Positions 1 to 7,052 are shown, counted from the stretch's first letter. The stretch is DNA of 13,997 nucleotides from Oxalobacteraceae bacterium (GCA_027485535.1 JAIXQV010000186.1:1-13997), one strand, 5' to 3'. The notes: a model not told the origin generated them from the letters alone. Numbers and translations are program-made.

Positions 1-43
1 ACTGAACTACCACTCCTGAAACTACACATTGCAGCTGACTTGT

Positions 44-119
44 TGGTGGGTGCTGAGAGGCTCGAACTCCCGACCTACGCCTTGTAAGGGCGCCGCTCTA
101 CCAACTGAGCTAAGCACCC
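44..119 (-). tRNA. tRNA-Val (anticodon UAC)
   Basis: Read on the minus strand this is a 76-nt cloverleaf. The 7-bp acceptor stem pairs GGGTGCT with AGCACCC. The D-loop reads AGCTCAGTTGGTAGAGC, the anticodon loop CTTACAA gives anticodon TAC (valine GUA codons), and the T-arm loop contains GTTCGAG. The 3' CCA is encoded (44-46). It lies 69 nt downstream of the hupB stop on the same strand. I see no convincing promoter in that gap, so it may be processed from a hupB transcript (inference). Window positions 1-43, beyond its 3' end, show nothing recognisable. Confidence 0.96.
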
Positions 120-158
120 GCCGGAAACTTGTGTGACGTCCGCGCTAGTCAGTCTGCG

Positions 159-180
159 CCGACGTTTGTCACCACGTCGG
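159..180 (-). other. Hairpin between hupB and tRNA-Val
   Basis: This is a perfect 7-bp inverted repeat, CCGACGT and ACGTCGG, with an 8-nt loop, starting 8 nt past the hupB stop. No run of U follows on the minus strand, so it is not a standard intrinsic terminator. It could stabilise the hupB 3' end or mark a processing site ahead of tRNA-Val; both are inferences. Confidence 0.5.
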
Positions 181-188
181 GCAAACCA

Positions 189-461
189 TTAGTTTAGCGC
201 ATCTTTCAAGGCCTTGCCAGGTTTGAATTTCGGCACTTTAGACGCCGGGATCTTGATCTCTTCACGTGTGCGAGGATTACGTCCGATACGTTCGGCACGC
301 GCAGTCACAGCAAAAGTACCGAAGCCGGCCAAGGTCACCGTATCGCCGTTTTTCAATGTGTGAGCAACTGCATCGATCATGGCTTCCAGTGCACGGCTAG
401 CGGAGGCTTTCGAGATGTCGGCTGCTTTAGCGATTTCATCAATTAGTTCAGTTTTGTTCAC
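189..461 (-). CDS. hupB: DNA-binding protein HU (beta-type), 90 aa
   Basis: HU is a small dimeric nucleoid protein that bends and wraps DNA with little sequence preference. From the chosen GTG start at 461 the product is 90 residues, the usual HU length, and begins VNKTELIDEI, as HU proteins do apart from the start residue. The N-terminal helices (1-45) form the dimer core. The GFGTF motif at 46-50 precedes the beta arm. The arm carries RNPRT at 61-65, with the DNA-intercalating proline at 63. An SD-like GAGGGG sits 6 nt upstream of the GTG. An upstream in-frame ATG would add six residues (MPEGNS), but it lies on the wrong side of that SD. The position directly after lon matches the hupB copy of enterobacteria. 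A near-consensus sigma70 promoter lies at 565-594. Confidence 0.95.
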   Translation of the reverse strand: MNKTELIDEIAKAADISKASASRALEAMIDAVAHTLKNGDTVTLAGFGTFAVTARAERIGRNPRTREEIKIPASKVPKFKPGKALKDALN

Positions 462-492
462 TGAATTCCCCTCAGGCATATAGTTGAGATTG

Positions 493-553
493 TTCTTCCG
501 AAGAAAAGCGGTTTTTGACAACCGCTCGACCGCAGGCGGCGTCGCATAGCCGC
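493..553 (-). promoter_or_regulatory. Structured hupB 5' leader, three tandem hairpins
   Basis: Between the predicted transcription start (about 558) and the hupB GTG there are about 96 nt holding three perfect inverted repeats in a row. These are 536-553 (5-bp stem GCGGC/GCCGC), 507-526 (7-bp stem AGCGGTT/AACCGCT, 6-nt loop) and 493-505 (6-bp stem TTCTTC/GAAGAA around one base). On the transcript the middle hairpin is followed by UUUUCUUC, so it resembles a weak intrinsic terminator or attenuator. The repeats are seen directly; a regulatory role is inference. Confidence 0.45.
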
Positions 554-564
554 AGCGAGGGGCT

Positions 565-594
565 ATTAAACTCGGCAGCACACGCGAGTGTCAA
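565..594 (-). promoter_or_regulatory. Predicted sigma70 promoter of hupB
   Basis: On the minus strand a perfect -35 TTGACA (589-594) is followed, after an 18-bp spacer, by TTTAAT (565-570), which matches the -10 consensus at 5 of 6 positions. Transcription would start near 558, giving a 5' leader of about 96 nt. It lies downstream of the lon terminator, so hupB is probably a separate transcript, as expected for an abundant nucleoid protein. Confidence 0.75.
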
Positions 595-690
595 GAAATT
601 TGCCAGAGACTTTCAGAGATGATCCGTTTCGTTATCAGGATGAGCATCTCTTGCGCGCAAATGCAAAAAAATCTCTCACTAACCCATGAA

Positions 691-714
691 AAAAGCGCTC
701 CGAGGAGCGCTTTT
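691..714 (-). terminator. Intrinsic terminator after lon
   Basis: A perfect inverted repeat AAAAGCGCTCC/GGAGCGCTTTT begins 23 nt past the lon stop and closes a tight loop. On the minus strand the stem is followed by a run of T (complement of the A run at 689-694). It separates lon from the hupB promoter at 565-594. Within the same gap a 10-bp palindrome, TTGCGCGCAA, lies at 651-660; its role is unknown. Confidence 0.88.
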
Positions 715-736
715 CTGTGGTAAGCGCGAGTGATTC

Positions 737-3151
737 CTAATGCTTCACCACGCGTGGTTCAACTTGTTTCTCAGTAGATGCGGTTGCAGTTTCTGTACTC
801 GTTTCTTCCTCTGCAATCGGTACTGGTTTGCGCTCAAGTGCAACGTCAAGTACCTTGTCGATCCAACGCACCGACACAATCTCTAACGCATTTTTGACGT
901 TGGCTGGAATCTCGGCGAGATCTTTCACGTTTTGTTCAGGTATCAGCACCGTCTTGATGCCACCACGCATCGCAGCCAACAATTTTTCCTTCAAACCACC
1001 GATGGGCAGTACTTCACCCCGCAGCGTGATCTCACCGGTCATGGCAACATCAGCGCGTACTGGTATGCCAGTGAACACGGATACCAATGCAGTGGTCATC
1101 GCAATACCCGCCGAAGGACCATCTTTTGGCGTTGCACCCTCTGGTACGTGGATGTGGATGTCGGTTTTATCAAAGACATCATTGGGGATGCCCAGCACGC
1201 GTGCCCGGCTACGAACCACCGTACGCGCAGCCTCGATGGATTCTTTCATCACATCGCCGAGCGTACCGGTACGGATCGTGTTGCCCTTACCCGGCATGGT
1301 CATCGCCTCGATGGTCAACAGATCACCGCCAACCTCGGTCCAGGCCAAACCAACCACTTGCCCGATTTGGTTCTCTTTCTCGGCGACGCCAAAATCATAG
1401 CGACGCACACCAAGGAATTTGTCGAGGTTGCGGCTGCTGACCGAAACTTTCTTTTCGCCACCCTTGAGCAGCAACATCTTCACTACTTTGCGGCAGATTT
1501 TCGAGATCTCGCGATCAAGCGATCGCACACCCGCTTCACGCGTGTAGTAGCGAATGATGTCGCGAATAGCAGGCTCGGCGATCACGATCTCGTTTTCTTT
1601 CAAGCCGTTGTTCTTCACCTGCTTGGGCAACAGATAGCGCTTCGCAATATTCAGCTTTTCATCTTCGGTATAACCGGCAAGACGAATCACCTCCATACGA
1701 TCCAGCAAGGCTGGCGGAATATTGAAACTGTTCGACGTCGCTACAAACATCACGTCGGACAGATCGAAATCTACCTCGACATAGTGATCGCTAAAGGTGT
1801 GGTTCTGCTCCGGGTCTAACACCTCCAGCAAAGCCGATGATGGATCACCACGGAAATCTTGACCGAGCTTATCGATTTCATCGAGCAGGAACAATGGGTT
1901 ACGCACACCAGACTTGGTCAGGCTCTGAAGAATCTTGCCCGGCATAGAGCCGATGTAGGTACGGCGATGGCCACGAATCTCGGCTTCGTCGCGCACACCG
2001 CCCAATGCCATGCGCACAAACTTGCGATTGGTCGCGCGAGCAATCGACTGACCCAGCGAAGTCTTACCCACACCCGGGGGGCCGACGAAGCACAAAATAG
2101 GCGCCTTCACCTTCTCAACGCGCTGCTGAACCGCAAGGTACTCAAGAATTCGTTCCTTGATCTTGTCGAGACCATAGTGGTCGTCTTCCAGTACCTTCTC
2201 GGCATGCGCAAGGTCGTTATTCACCTTGGACTTCTTGCGCCAAGGTAGACCAATCAGGGTATCGATATAGTTCCGCACCACGGTCGCCTCGGCTGACATC
2301 GGCGACATCAGCTTCAGTTTCTTCAGCTCGTTTTGCGCTTTTTCGCGCGCCTCTTTCGGCATCTTGGCGGCGATGATTTTCTTGTCCAGCTCTTCCAGAT
2401 CGGCGCCCTCTTCACCCTCGCCCAGTTCTTTCTGTATCGCCTTGACTTGTTCGTTCAGGTAGTACTCGCGCTGGGATTTCTCCATCTGGCGCTTGACGCG
2501 ACCACGAATGCGCTTCTCGACTTGCAGAATATCCAGCTCCGCCTCCAGCTGGCCGAGCAAATGCTCATGCCGTTTGGCGACATTAAAGATTTCAAGGATT
2601 TTTTGCTTTTGCTCTAGCTTCAAGGGCAAGTGCGCAGCGATCGTGTCAGCCAAACGGCCAGCATCATCAATACCTGCCAATGAGGTCAGAATTTCAGGGG
2701 GAATCTTCTTGTTCAGCTTTACGTATTGGTCGAACTGCTGAACGATCGCGCGCCGCATGGCCTCGACCTCAGCATCGTCACCGGACTCTGACTCCACTGG
2801 CGACAGTTCAGCCATGAAGTGGGTTTCGGTCTCGCTGATATGGTGAATCCGGGCGCGCTGCGCACCCTCGACCAGCACCTTGACGGTACCGTCCGGCAGT
2901 TTCAGCATCTGCAAAATATTCGCGATGCAGCCGATCTCGTAAATATCGTCAGCGGATGGCTCATCCTTGGTCGCCGCTTTCTGAGCGGCCAGCATGATGC
3001 TCTTGCCCTGTTCCATCGCGGCCTCGAGCGCCTTGATCGACTTTGGGCGACCAACGAACAATGGGATCACCATGTGCGGGAAGACCACGACATCACGCAA
3101 AGGAAGCAAAGGCAACTGGGTGGGTTCGGTGGTCAGATCTGTGATCGTCAT
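737..3151 (-). CDS. lon: ATP-dependent endopeptidase Lon (LonA), 804 aa
   Basis: Lon is a homohexameric cytoplasmic AAA+ serine protease that degrades misfolded and regulatory proteins. The N-terminal substrate domain begins LPLLPLRDVVVFPHMVIP (about 13-30), followed by a helical coiled-coil region (about 190-300). The AAA+ domain has Walker A GPPGVGKT at 357-364 and Walker B FLLDEID at 421-427. The C-terminal protease domain has PKDGPSAG with the catalytic Ser680 and the partner Lys723 in GGLKEKLLAA. These match the Ser-Lys dyad of E. coli Lon (S679/K722). At 804 residues it is about 20 longer than the E. coli enzyme. The extra length is an acidic, Thr/Ser-rich C-terminal tail. An SD-like AAGGCG precedes the ATG. 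It follows clpX after a clear terminator, so it should have its own promoter; I could not identify a convincing sigma70 or sigma32 site. Confidence 0.98.
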   Translation of the reverse strand: MTITDLTTEPTQLPLLPLRDVVVFPHMVIPLFVGRPKSIKALEAAMEQGKSIMLAAQKAATKDEPSADDIYEIGCIANILQMLKLPDGTVKVLVEGAQRARIHHISETETHFMAELSPVESESGDDAEVEAMRRAIVQQFDQYVKLNKKIPPEILTSLAGIDDAGRLADTIAAHLPLKLEQKQKILEIFNVAKRHEHLLGQLEAELDILQVEKRIRGRVKRQMEKSQREYYLNEQVKAIQKELGEGEEGADLEELDKKIIAAKMPKEAREKAQNELKKLKLMSPMSAEATVVRNYIDTLIGLPWRKKSKVNNDLAHAEKVLEDDHYGLDKIKERILEYLAVQQRVEKVKAPILCFVGPPGVGKTSLGQSIARATNRKFVRMALGGVRDEAEIRGHRRTYIGSMPGKILQSLTKSGVRNPLFLLDEIDKLGQDFRGDPSSALLEVLDPEQNHTFSDHYVEVDFDLSDVMFVATSNSFNIPPALLDRMEVIRLAGYTEDEKLNIAKRYLLPKQVKNNGLKENEIVIAEPAIRDIIRYYTREAGVRSLDREISKICRKVVKMLLLKGGEKKVSVSSRNLDKFLGVRRYDFGVAEKENQIGQVVGLAWTEVGGDLLTIEAMTMPGKGNTIRTGTLGDVMKESIEAARTVVRSRARVLGIPNDVFDKTDIHIHVPEGATPKDGPSAGIAMTTALVSVFTGIPVRADVAMTGEITLRGEVLPIGGLKEKLLAAMRGGIKTVLIPEQNVKDLAEIPANVKNALEIVSVRWIDKVLDVALERKPVPIAEEETSTETATASTEKQVEPRVVKH

Positions 3152-3249
3152 GATGCGCCTTTAAGTGAATACTCTGCTGCATGTTGGCGCAAAGACCGGA
3201 AAAGCAAGGCCTATGCGCAACGGTAAGGACCTAATCCTACTCCGAGGCA

Positions 3250-3283
3250 CCTGAAAACCTGCTTTTAGCCGGGTTTCTTCAGG
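3250..3283 (-). other. Imperfect hairpin upstream of lon
   Basis: CCTGAA pairs with TTCAGG and the adjoining AACC with GGTT, with a 2-nt bulge, about 100 nt upstream of the lon ATG. It lies in the 329-nt gene-free stretch 3152-3480, which otherwise holds the clpX terminator (3336-3372) and a second hairpin (3425-3449). A short open frame crossing 3161-3346 on the minus strand runs into the terminator and has no credible family, so it is not called a gene. Function unknown. Confidence 0.35.
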
Positions 3284-3335
3284 GAGAATCGGCTGAAACA
3301 GGCATTTCATAACGCCTTTTCGGGGAAAAAGAACG

Positions 3336-3372
3336 AAAAAAGCCACTCGAGAGGGTTTTCCCGGTGGCTTTT
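3336..3372 (-). terminator. Intrinsic terminator after clpX
   Basis: On the minus strand AAAAGCCAC pairs with GTGGCTTTT, with a small inner GGG-AAAA-CCC hairpin, and the stem ends in TTTTTT. It lies about 109 nt past the clpX stop. It ends the tig-clpP-clpX block and separates it from lon. Confidence 0.85.
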
Positions 3373-3424
3373 CGACCGAAGCCCTTACTTTGGATTTGAT
3401 TGTACTGCGTTTGTTCAGAAATCG

Positions 3425-3449
3425 TTGCTGAATCGCTGTTTTTCAGCAA
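3425..3449 (-). other. Hairpin in the clpX 3' region
   Basis: This is a perfect 8-bp inverted repeat, TTGCTGAA and TTCAGCAA, with a 9-nt loop, 31 nt past the clpX stop and upstream of the true terminator. No U-tract follows. It may protect the mRNA 3' end from exonucleases; this is inference. Confidence 0.45.
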
Positions 3450-3480
3450 GAAATTGCGAGTTTGTTAGGAAATTCGGCCC

Positions 3481-4746
3481 TTATTTGGCGCCGGACACCT
3501 TAGGCTGCTCATGGTAAATCAACAGTGGCTTGGCACCATTGGTGATGGTGTTCTCGTCGATGACGACCTTGGCAACGTTTTGTTCATTCGGCAGCTCGAA
3601 CATCACATCGGTCAGCGAGTGTTCGACAATCGAACGCAGGCCACGAGCACCGGTCTTGCGCGCCAGCGCCTTCTTGGCAATCGCATGCAACGCACCCGGG
3701 CGGACTTCCAGTTCGGCGCCTTCCATCTCCAGCAGCTTGCTGTACTGCTTGATCAGGGCATTCTTAGGCTCAACCAGGATCTGTATGAGGGCTTCCTCGG
3801 TCAATTCTGCCAGCGTCGCCACAACAGGCAAGCGACCCACCAACTCGGGGATCAAGCCGAACTTGATAAGGTCTTCTGGCTCGACATCCTGCATCTTCTG
3901 GCTGTCGGCGCCGCCGCTCTTGCTCTTGACGGTCGCCGAGAAACCGATGCTGCTCTTCTCGGACCGATCGGAAATAATCTTTGCCAAGCCGTCGAATGCT
4001 CCACCACAGATGAACAGAATATTGGTGGTGTCGATCTGCACGAAATCCTGATTCGGGTGCTTGCGACCACCCTGCGGCGGCACCGATGCCATGGTGCCTT
4101 CAATCAGCTTTAGCAGCGCCTGCTGTACACCTTCACCCGATACGTCGCGCGTGATTGAGGGGTTATCTGACTTACGAGAAATCTTGTCGATCTCATCAAT
4201 GTAGACAATGCCCCTTTGCGCCTTTTCAACCTCGTAGTTGCAGTTTTGCAGCAGCTTCTGAATGATGTTTTCGACGTCTTCACCGACGTAGCCAGCTTCA
4301 GTCAACGTGGTCGCATCCGCAATCACGAAAGGCACGTTCAGCATACGCGCCAGTGTTTGCGCCAATAGTGTCTTGCCCGAACCGGTTGGGCCGATCAGCA
4401 GAATGTTGCTCTTGGCCAGTTCAACTTCATCTTTCTTACCAAGATGGCGCAGCCGCTTGTAGTGGTTGTAAACCGCCACCGATAGAGTGCGCTTGGCAGC
4501 CTCTTGCCCAATCACGTACTGACCGAGCAAATCGCAAATCTCTTGCGGGGTAGGCAGATCGGATTTCGGCGTGACGGTTTCTACCGCCGAGGCCTCATCA
4601 CGGATGATGTCATTGCAAAGGTCGATGCACTCGTCGCAAATGAACACCGACGGACCGGCGATCAGTTTTTTGACCTCGTGCTGGCTCTTGCCACAAAATG
4701 AGCAATAAAGCAACTTCTCGCCGCTGGATGACTTCTTCTCGGACAT
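3481..4746 (-). CDS. clpX: ATP-dependent Clp protease ATP-binding subunit ClpX, 421 aa
   Basis: ClpX is the hexameric AAA+ unfoldase that recognises tagged proteins and threads them into ClpP. The N-terminal zinc-binding domain has four cysteines, Cys15/Cys18 and Cys37/Cys40. The AAA+ domain shows Walker A GPTGSGKT at 119-126, the pore loop GYVG at 152-155, Walker B VYIDE at 181-185 and the RKH pore loop at 228-230. The ClpP-docking loop IGF is at 267-269. The probable arginine finger is in ELVGR (R305) and the sensor-2 motif GARGLR is at 365-370. All key elements are present and the length is typical. The SD before the ATG is weak. It lies 146 nt downstream of clpP on the same strand, with a hairpin between them, and is followed by a terminator at 3336-3372. 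Confidence 0.98.
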   Translation of the reverse strand: MSEKKSSSGEKLLYCSFCGKSQHEVKKLIAGPSVFICDECIDLCNDIIRDEASAVETVTPKSDLPTPQEICDLLGQYVIGQEAAKRTLSVAVYNHYKRLRHLGKKDEVELAKSNILLIGPTGSGKTLLAQTLARMLNVPFVIADATTLTEAGYVGEDVENIIQKLLQNCNYEVEKAQRGIVYIDEIDKISRKSDNPSITRDVSGEGVQQALLKLIEGTMASVPPQGGRKHPNQDFVQIDTTNILFICGGAFDGLAKIISDRSEKSSIGFSATVKSKSGGADSQKMQDVEPEDLIKFGLIPELVGRLPVVATLAELTEEALIQILVEPKNALIKQYSKLLEMEGAELEVRPGALHAIAKKALARKTGARGLRSIVEHSLTDVMFELPNEQNVAKVVIDENTITNGAKPLLIYHEQPKVSGAK

Positions 4747-4774
4747 GGCTATCTAATACCGTAAATATGCGGCG

Positions 4775-4803
4775 ATCTTACCTGTGAAAGTGGATTCCGT
4801 CAC
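4775..4803 (-). promoter_or_regulatory. Candidate clpX promoter (weak)
   Basis: On the minus strand GTGACG (4798-4803) and TAAGAT (4775-4780) are spaced 17 bp apart. Each matches the sigma70 consensus at 4 of 6 positions. It would let clpX be transcribed apart from clpP. The matches are modest and could be chance. Confidence 0.3.
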
Positions 4804-4862
4804 GCCGATAAGGGGTAACCCGAGCCCAGGTTGGCCGAAATGCCTATATTGCCCATATGGAA

Positions 4863-4887
4863 AGATACCGGTCATCGACCGGTATCT
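4863..4887 (-). other. Strong hairpin between clpP and clpX
   Basis: A perfect 10-bp stem, AGATACCGGT/ACCGGTATCT, with a 5-nt loop starts 5 nt past the clpP stop. On the transcript it is followed only by UUUCC, so it is a weak terminator at best. It may cause partial termination, or protect the 3' end of an upstream tig-clpP message. Confidence 0.6.
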
Positions 4888-4892
4888 CGCCG

Positions 4893-5519
4893 TTAGCTAC
4901 GGTGGGTCAGCACCTTGTCGATCATGCCGTACTCAACCGCCTGGTCAGCCGACATAAAGTTGTCTCGGTCGGTGTCTTTGGCGATCTGGTCGATGCTCTG
5001 GCCGGTTTTTTCCGCAAGGATCGCGTTCAGTCGCTCGCGCAGGTAGAGAATCTCGCGGGCCTGAATCTCGATGTCTGCCGCCTGACCAGATGCACCGCCT
5101 AGAGGCTGGTGAATCATGATGCGCGAGTTGGGCAGCGAGAAACGCTTGTCCTTGGCACCCGCTGATAACAGGAAGGCACCCATCGAGGCGGCCAGACCGG
5201 TGCAGAGTGTCGATACATCGGGCTTGATGAACTGCATGGTGTCGTAGATCGCCAAACCTGCCGATACCGAGCCACCGGGCGAGTTGATGTACAAAGAGAT
5301 GTCTTTGTCCGGGTTCTCGCTCTCGAGGAACAGGAGCTGGGCCACCACCAGATTGGCGGTGTGATCATTCACCGGCCCAACCAGAAAAATCACTCGCTCT
5401 TTCAACAAGCGCGAGTAGATATCGTAGGCACGCTCGCCGCGGCCGCTCTGCTCGATCACCATCGGCACCATGCCGAGCATGTCAGTATCGAGAGCGGACT
5501 TGCGATGAAAATCTGTCAT
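4893..5519 (-). CDS. clpP: ATP-dependent Clp protease proteolytic subunit ClpP, 208 aa
   Basis: ClpP is the barrel-shaped serine peptidase that degrades substrates delivered by ClpX (and ClpA, if present). The catalytic triad is visible: Ser112 in GLAASMGAF, His137 in MIHQPLGG and Asp186 in DTDRDNFMS. Their spacing (25 and 74 residues from Ser) equals that of mature E. coli ClpP. The oxyanion-region PGGSV is at 81-85. The N-terminal stretch before MVPMVIEQ includes a short propeptide-like segment (about 14 residues) that is probably removed by self-processing. The ATG is preceded by AGGA at good spacing. It starts 29 nt after tig ends on the same strand, so the two are probably cotranscribed. 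Confidence 0.98.
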   Translation of the reverse strand: MTDFHRKSALDTDMLGMVPMVIEQSGRGERAYDIYSRLLKERVIFLVGPVNDHTANLVVAQLLFLESENPDKDISLYINSPGGSVSAGLAIYDTMQFIKPDVSTLCTGLAASMGAFLLSAGAKDKRFSLPNSRIMIHQPLGGASGQAADIEIQAREILYLRERLNAILAEKTGQSIDQIAKDTDRDNFMSADQAVEYGMIDKVLTHRS

Positions 5520-5548
5520 GGTGTTTCCTGTAATGGGAGGTTGTTCGA

Positions 5549-6883
5549 TCAGCCGTTCATCAGATCATCGAACGGGACCTGTTTCTCAGTGACCTTTGCC
5601 TTCGACAGCACAAAGTTAACGACATTCTCTTCGACCACCATCGCCTCGACATCCGCCAGACGGTTGCGGTCGCTCAGGTAGTGCTTCACGACCTGATCCG
5701 GATTTTCGTAGGCCTTGGCAAACTCTTCTATCCAGGCGCGCACCTGCTCGCCGGTGGCTTGCAAAGTATTAGCCTTCACCAGCTCTGACATGATCAGGCC
5801 GATGCGCACACGACGGTCGGCTTGCTCGGCAAACATATCCGGCGAGATGGGCAGATCAGCTACCTGCATGCCGCGCTGGCGCATGTCTTGACGCATAAAC
5901 TCGGCGAGTCGTTCGGAGTCTTGCTCCAGCAACGCCTTTGGCACGTCGAGCTCAGCAACTTTGGCCAGTGCATCGAGTACGCTGGTTTTGGTTTTTGCTT
6001 TGACCCGGCCACCAACTTCACGTTCGAGGTTGGCGCGAATATCGTCACGCATTTTTTGCAGATCACCACTGGGAACGCCGAGGCTTTCCGCGAAATGGCT
6101 GTCGACGTCAGGCATGTGAGCCCACTCGACTTTCTTCAGCGTGATGGTGAATTCTGCTGTCTTACCAGCGACTTCCTTGCCGTGGTAATCCTCCGGGAAG
6201 GTGAGCGGGAACGTCTTGGACTCGCCCTGCTTCAGGCCAACGACGGCGTCTTCGAATTCTTTCAGCATCTGGCCTTCGCCCAGCAAGAAGGGGAAGTTCT
6301 CGCCCTTGCCGCCGCTGAACTCAACGCCATCAATCCTGCCAACGAAATCAATGGTGACGCGATCGCCAGTGTGTGCGGAGGCGTCAGGACCACCATCGCC
6401 ATGCTCGCCGGCTTCACCTTTGGTGTGGTAGTGCACACGTTGGCGACGCAGAATGTCGATGGTTTTGTCGATCTCGGCATCCGTCACTTGCGCGACGCTC
6501 TTCTCGACTTCAATGCCAGACAAGTCGCCCAGTTTCACCTCGGGGTAGACCTCAAAGGTGGCTTGAAATACCAGCGCACCATCAACCTGCTCATCAGCTT
6601 TCGGCTCGATGCGCGGGAAACCCGCCACGCGTAGGTTGTTTTCGGCAGTCACTGTGCCGAAGGCGCGACCCACTTTGTCGTTCAGCACCTCGCTCTCGAC
6701 CATGGCACCAAACTGCGCGGCAACCATCTTCAGCGGGGCCTTGCCCGCCCGGAAGCCAGGGAATTTCGCAGAACGTGCGCGCACCTTGAGGCGCTTCTCG
6801 ACCTCCTCGTTGACCTCGGCCAGCGGCACGGTCAGGGTAATGCGGCGCTCGAGTTTTTCCAGGGTTTCAACAGCAGTTGCCAT
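5549..6883 (-). CDS. tig: Trigger factor (ribosome-bound chaperone / PPIase), 444 aa
   Basis: Trigger factor binds near the ribosomal exit tunnel, shields nascent chains and has peptidyl-prolyl isomerase activity. Numbered from the upstream ATG at 6889, the ribosome-binding signature GFRAGKAP is at 45-52. The FKBP-type domain spans about 175-252 (GDRVTIDFVG through AEFTITLKKVEW). The C-terminal chaperone domain runs from about 260 to 446 and ends KVTEKQVPFDDLMNG. I prefer the second ATG (6883), giving MATAVETLEKLERR. A GGA lies 8 nt before it but only 2 nt before the first ATG (6889), which would add two residues. A Gly/His/Asp-rich loop at about 158-173 looks longer than in E. coli. tRNA-Leu lies just upstream and clpP 29 nt downstream, all on the same strand. 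Confidence 0.96.
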   Translation of the reverse strand: MATAVETLEKLERRITLTVPLAEVNEEVEKRLKVRARSAKFPGFRAGKAPLKMVAAQFGAMVESEVLNDKVGRAFGTVTAENNLRVAGFPRIEPKADEQVDGALVFQATFEVYPEVKLGDLSGIEVEKSVAQVTDAEIDKTIDILRRQRVHYHTKGEAGEHGDGGPDASAHTGDRVTIDFVGRIDGVEFSGGKGENFPFLLGEGQMLKEFEDAVVGLKQGESKTFPLTFPEDYHGKEVAGKTAEFTITLKKVEWAHMPDVDSHFAESLGVPSGDLQKMRDDIRANLEREVGGRVKAKTKTSVLDALAKVAELDVPKALLEQDSERLAEFMRQDMRQRGMQVADLPISPDMFAEQADRRVRIGLIMSELVKANTLQATGEQVRAWIEEFAKAYENPDQVVKHYLSDRNRLADVEAMVVEENVVNFVLSKAKVTEKQVPFDDLMNG

Positions 6884-6915
6884 GTGCATCGTCCAAAAAG
6901 GTTAAACAAGTTGTC

Positions 6916-7002
6916 TGGTGCGAGGAGGGGGACTCGAACCCCCACACCATTGCTGGCGTCAGGACCTAAACCTGGTGCGTCTACCAATTTCGCCATCCTC
7001 GC
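6916..7002 (-). tRNA. tRNA-Leu (anticodon UAG)
   Basis: On the minus strand this is an 87-nt class II tRNA with encoded CCA. The acceptor stem is GCGAGGA/TCCTCGC. The D-arm reads TGGCGAAATTGGTAGACGC. The anticodon loop TTTAGGT gives TAG (leucine CUA codons). A long variable arm follows (around TGACGCCAGCAATGGTG), and the T-loop contains GTTCGAG. It ends 26-32 nt upstream of the tig start and probably shares its transcript; a separate promoter upstream is not obvious. Confidence 0.96.
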
Positions 7003-7052
7003 AGCAACGAACCGGGGCTAGTGAGCTTGCCAGTCCGTTTTAAGAAATGCAA

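Noticed and set aside
144..149. ACTAGC shared upstream of tRNA-Val (144-149) and tRNA-Leu (7017-7022) as a common tRNA promoter element
   Set aside because: The distances to the tRNAs differ (25 and 15 nt) and the hexamer fits the -10 consensus poorly; probably chance.
462..581. N-terminal extension of HU to 130 residues
   Set aside because: It would start upstream of a good SD/GTG pair and cover the structured leader; HU proteins are about 90 residues.
932..1819. Long plus-strand open frame opposite lon (295 codons)
   Set aside because: It is the antisense shadow of a well-supported Lon protease domain, with no recognisable family, SD or promoter.
3161..3346. Small minus-strand open frame (61 codons) upstream of lon
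   Set aside because: It starts inside the clpX terminator stem and overlaps the lon leader, with no SD or family resemblance.
5822..6634. Long plus-strand open frame opposite tig (270 codons)
   Set aside because: It is a shadow of trigger factor; its sequence mirrors the reverse-complement codons and shows no domain.
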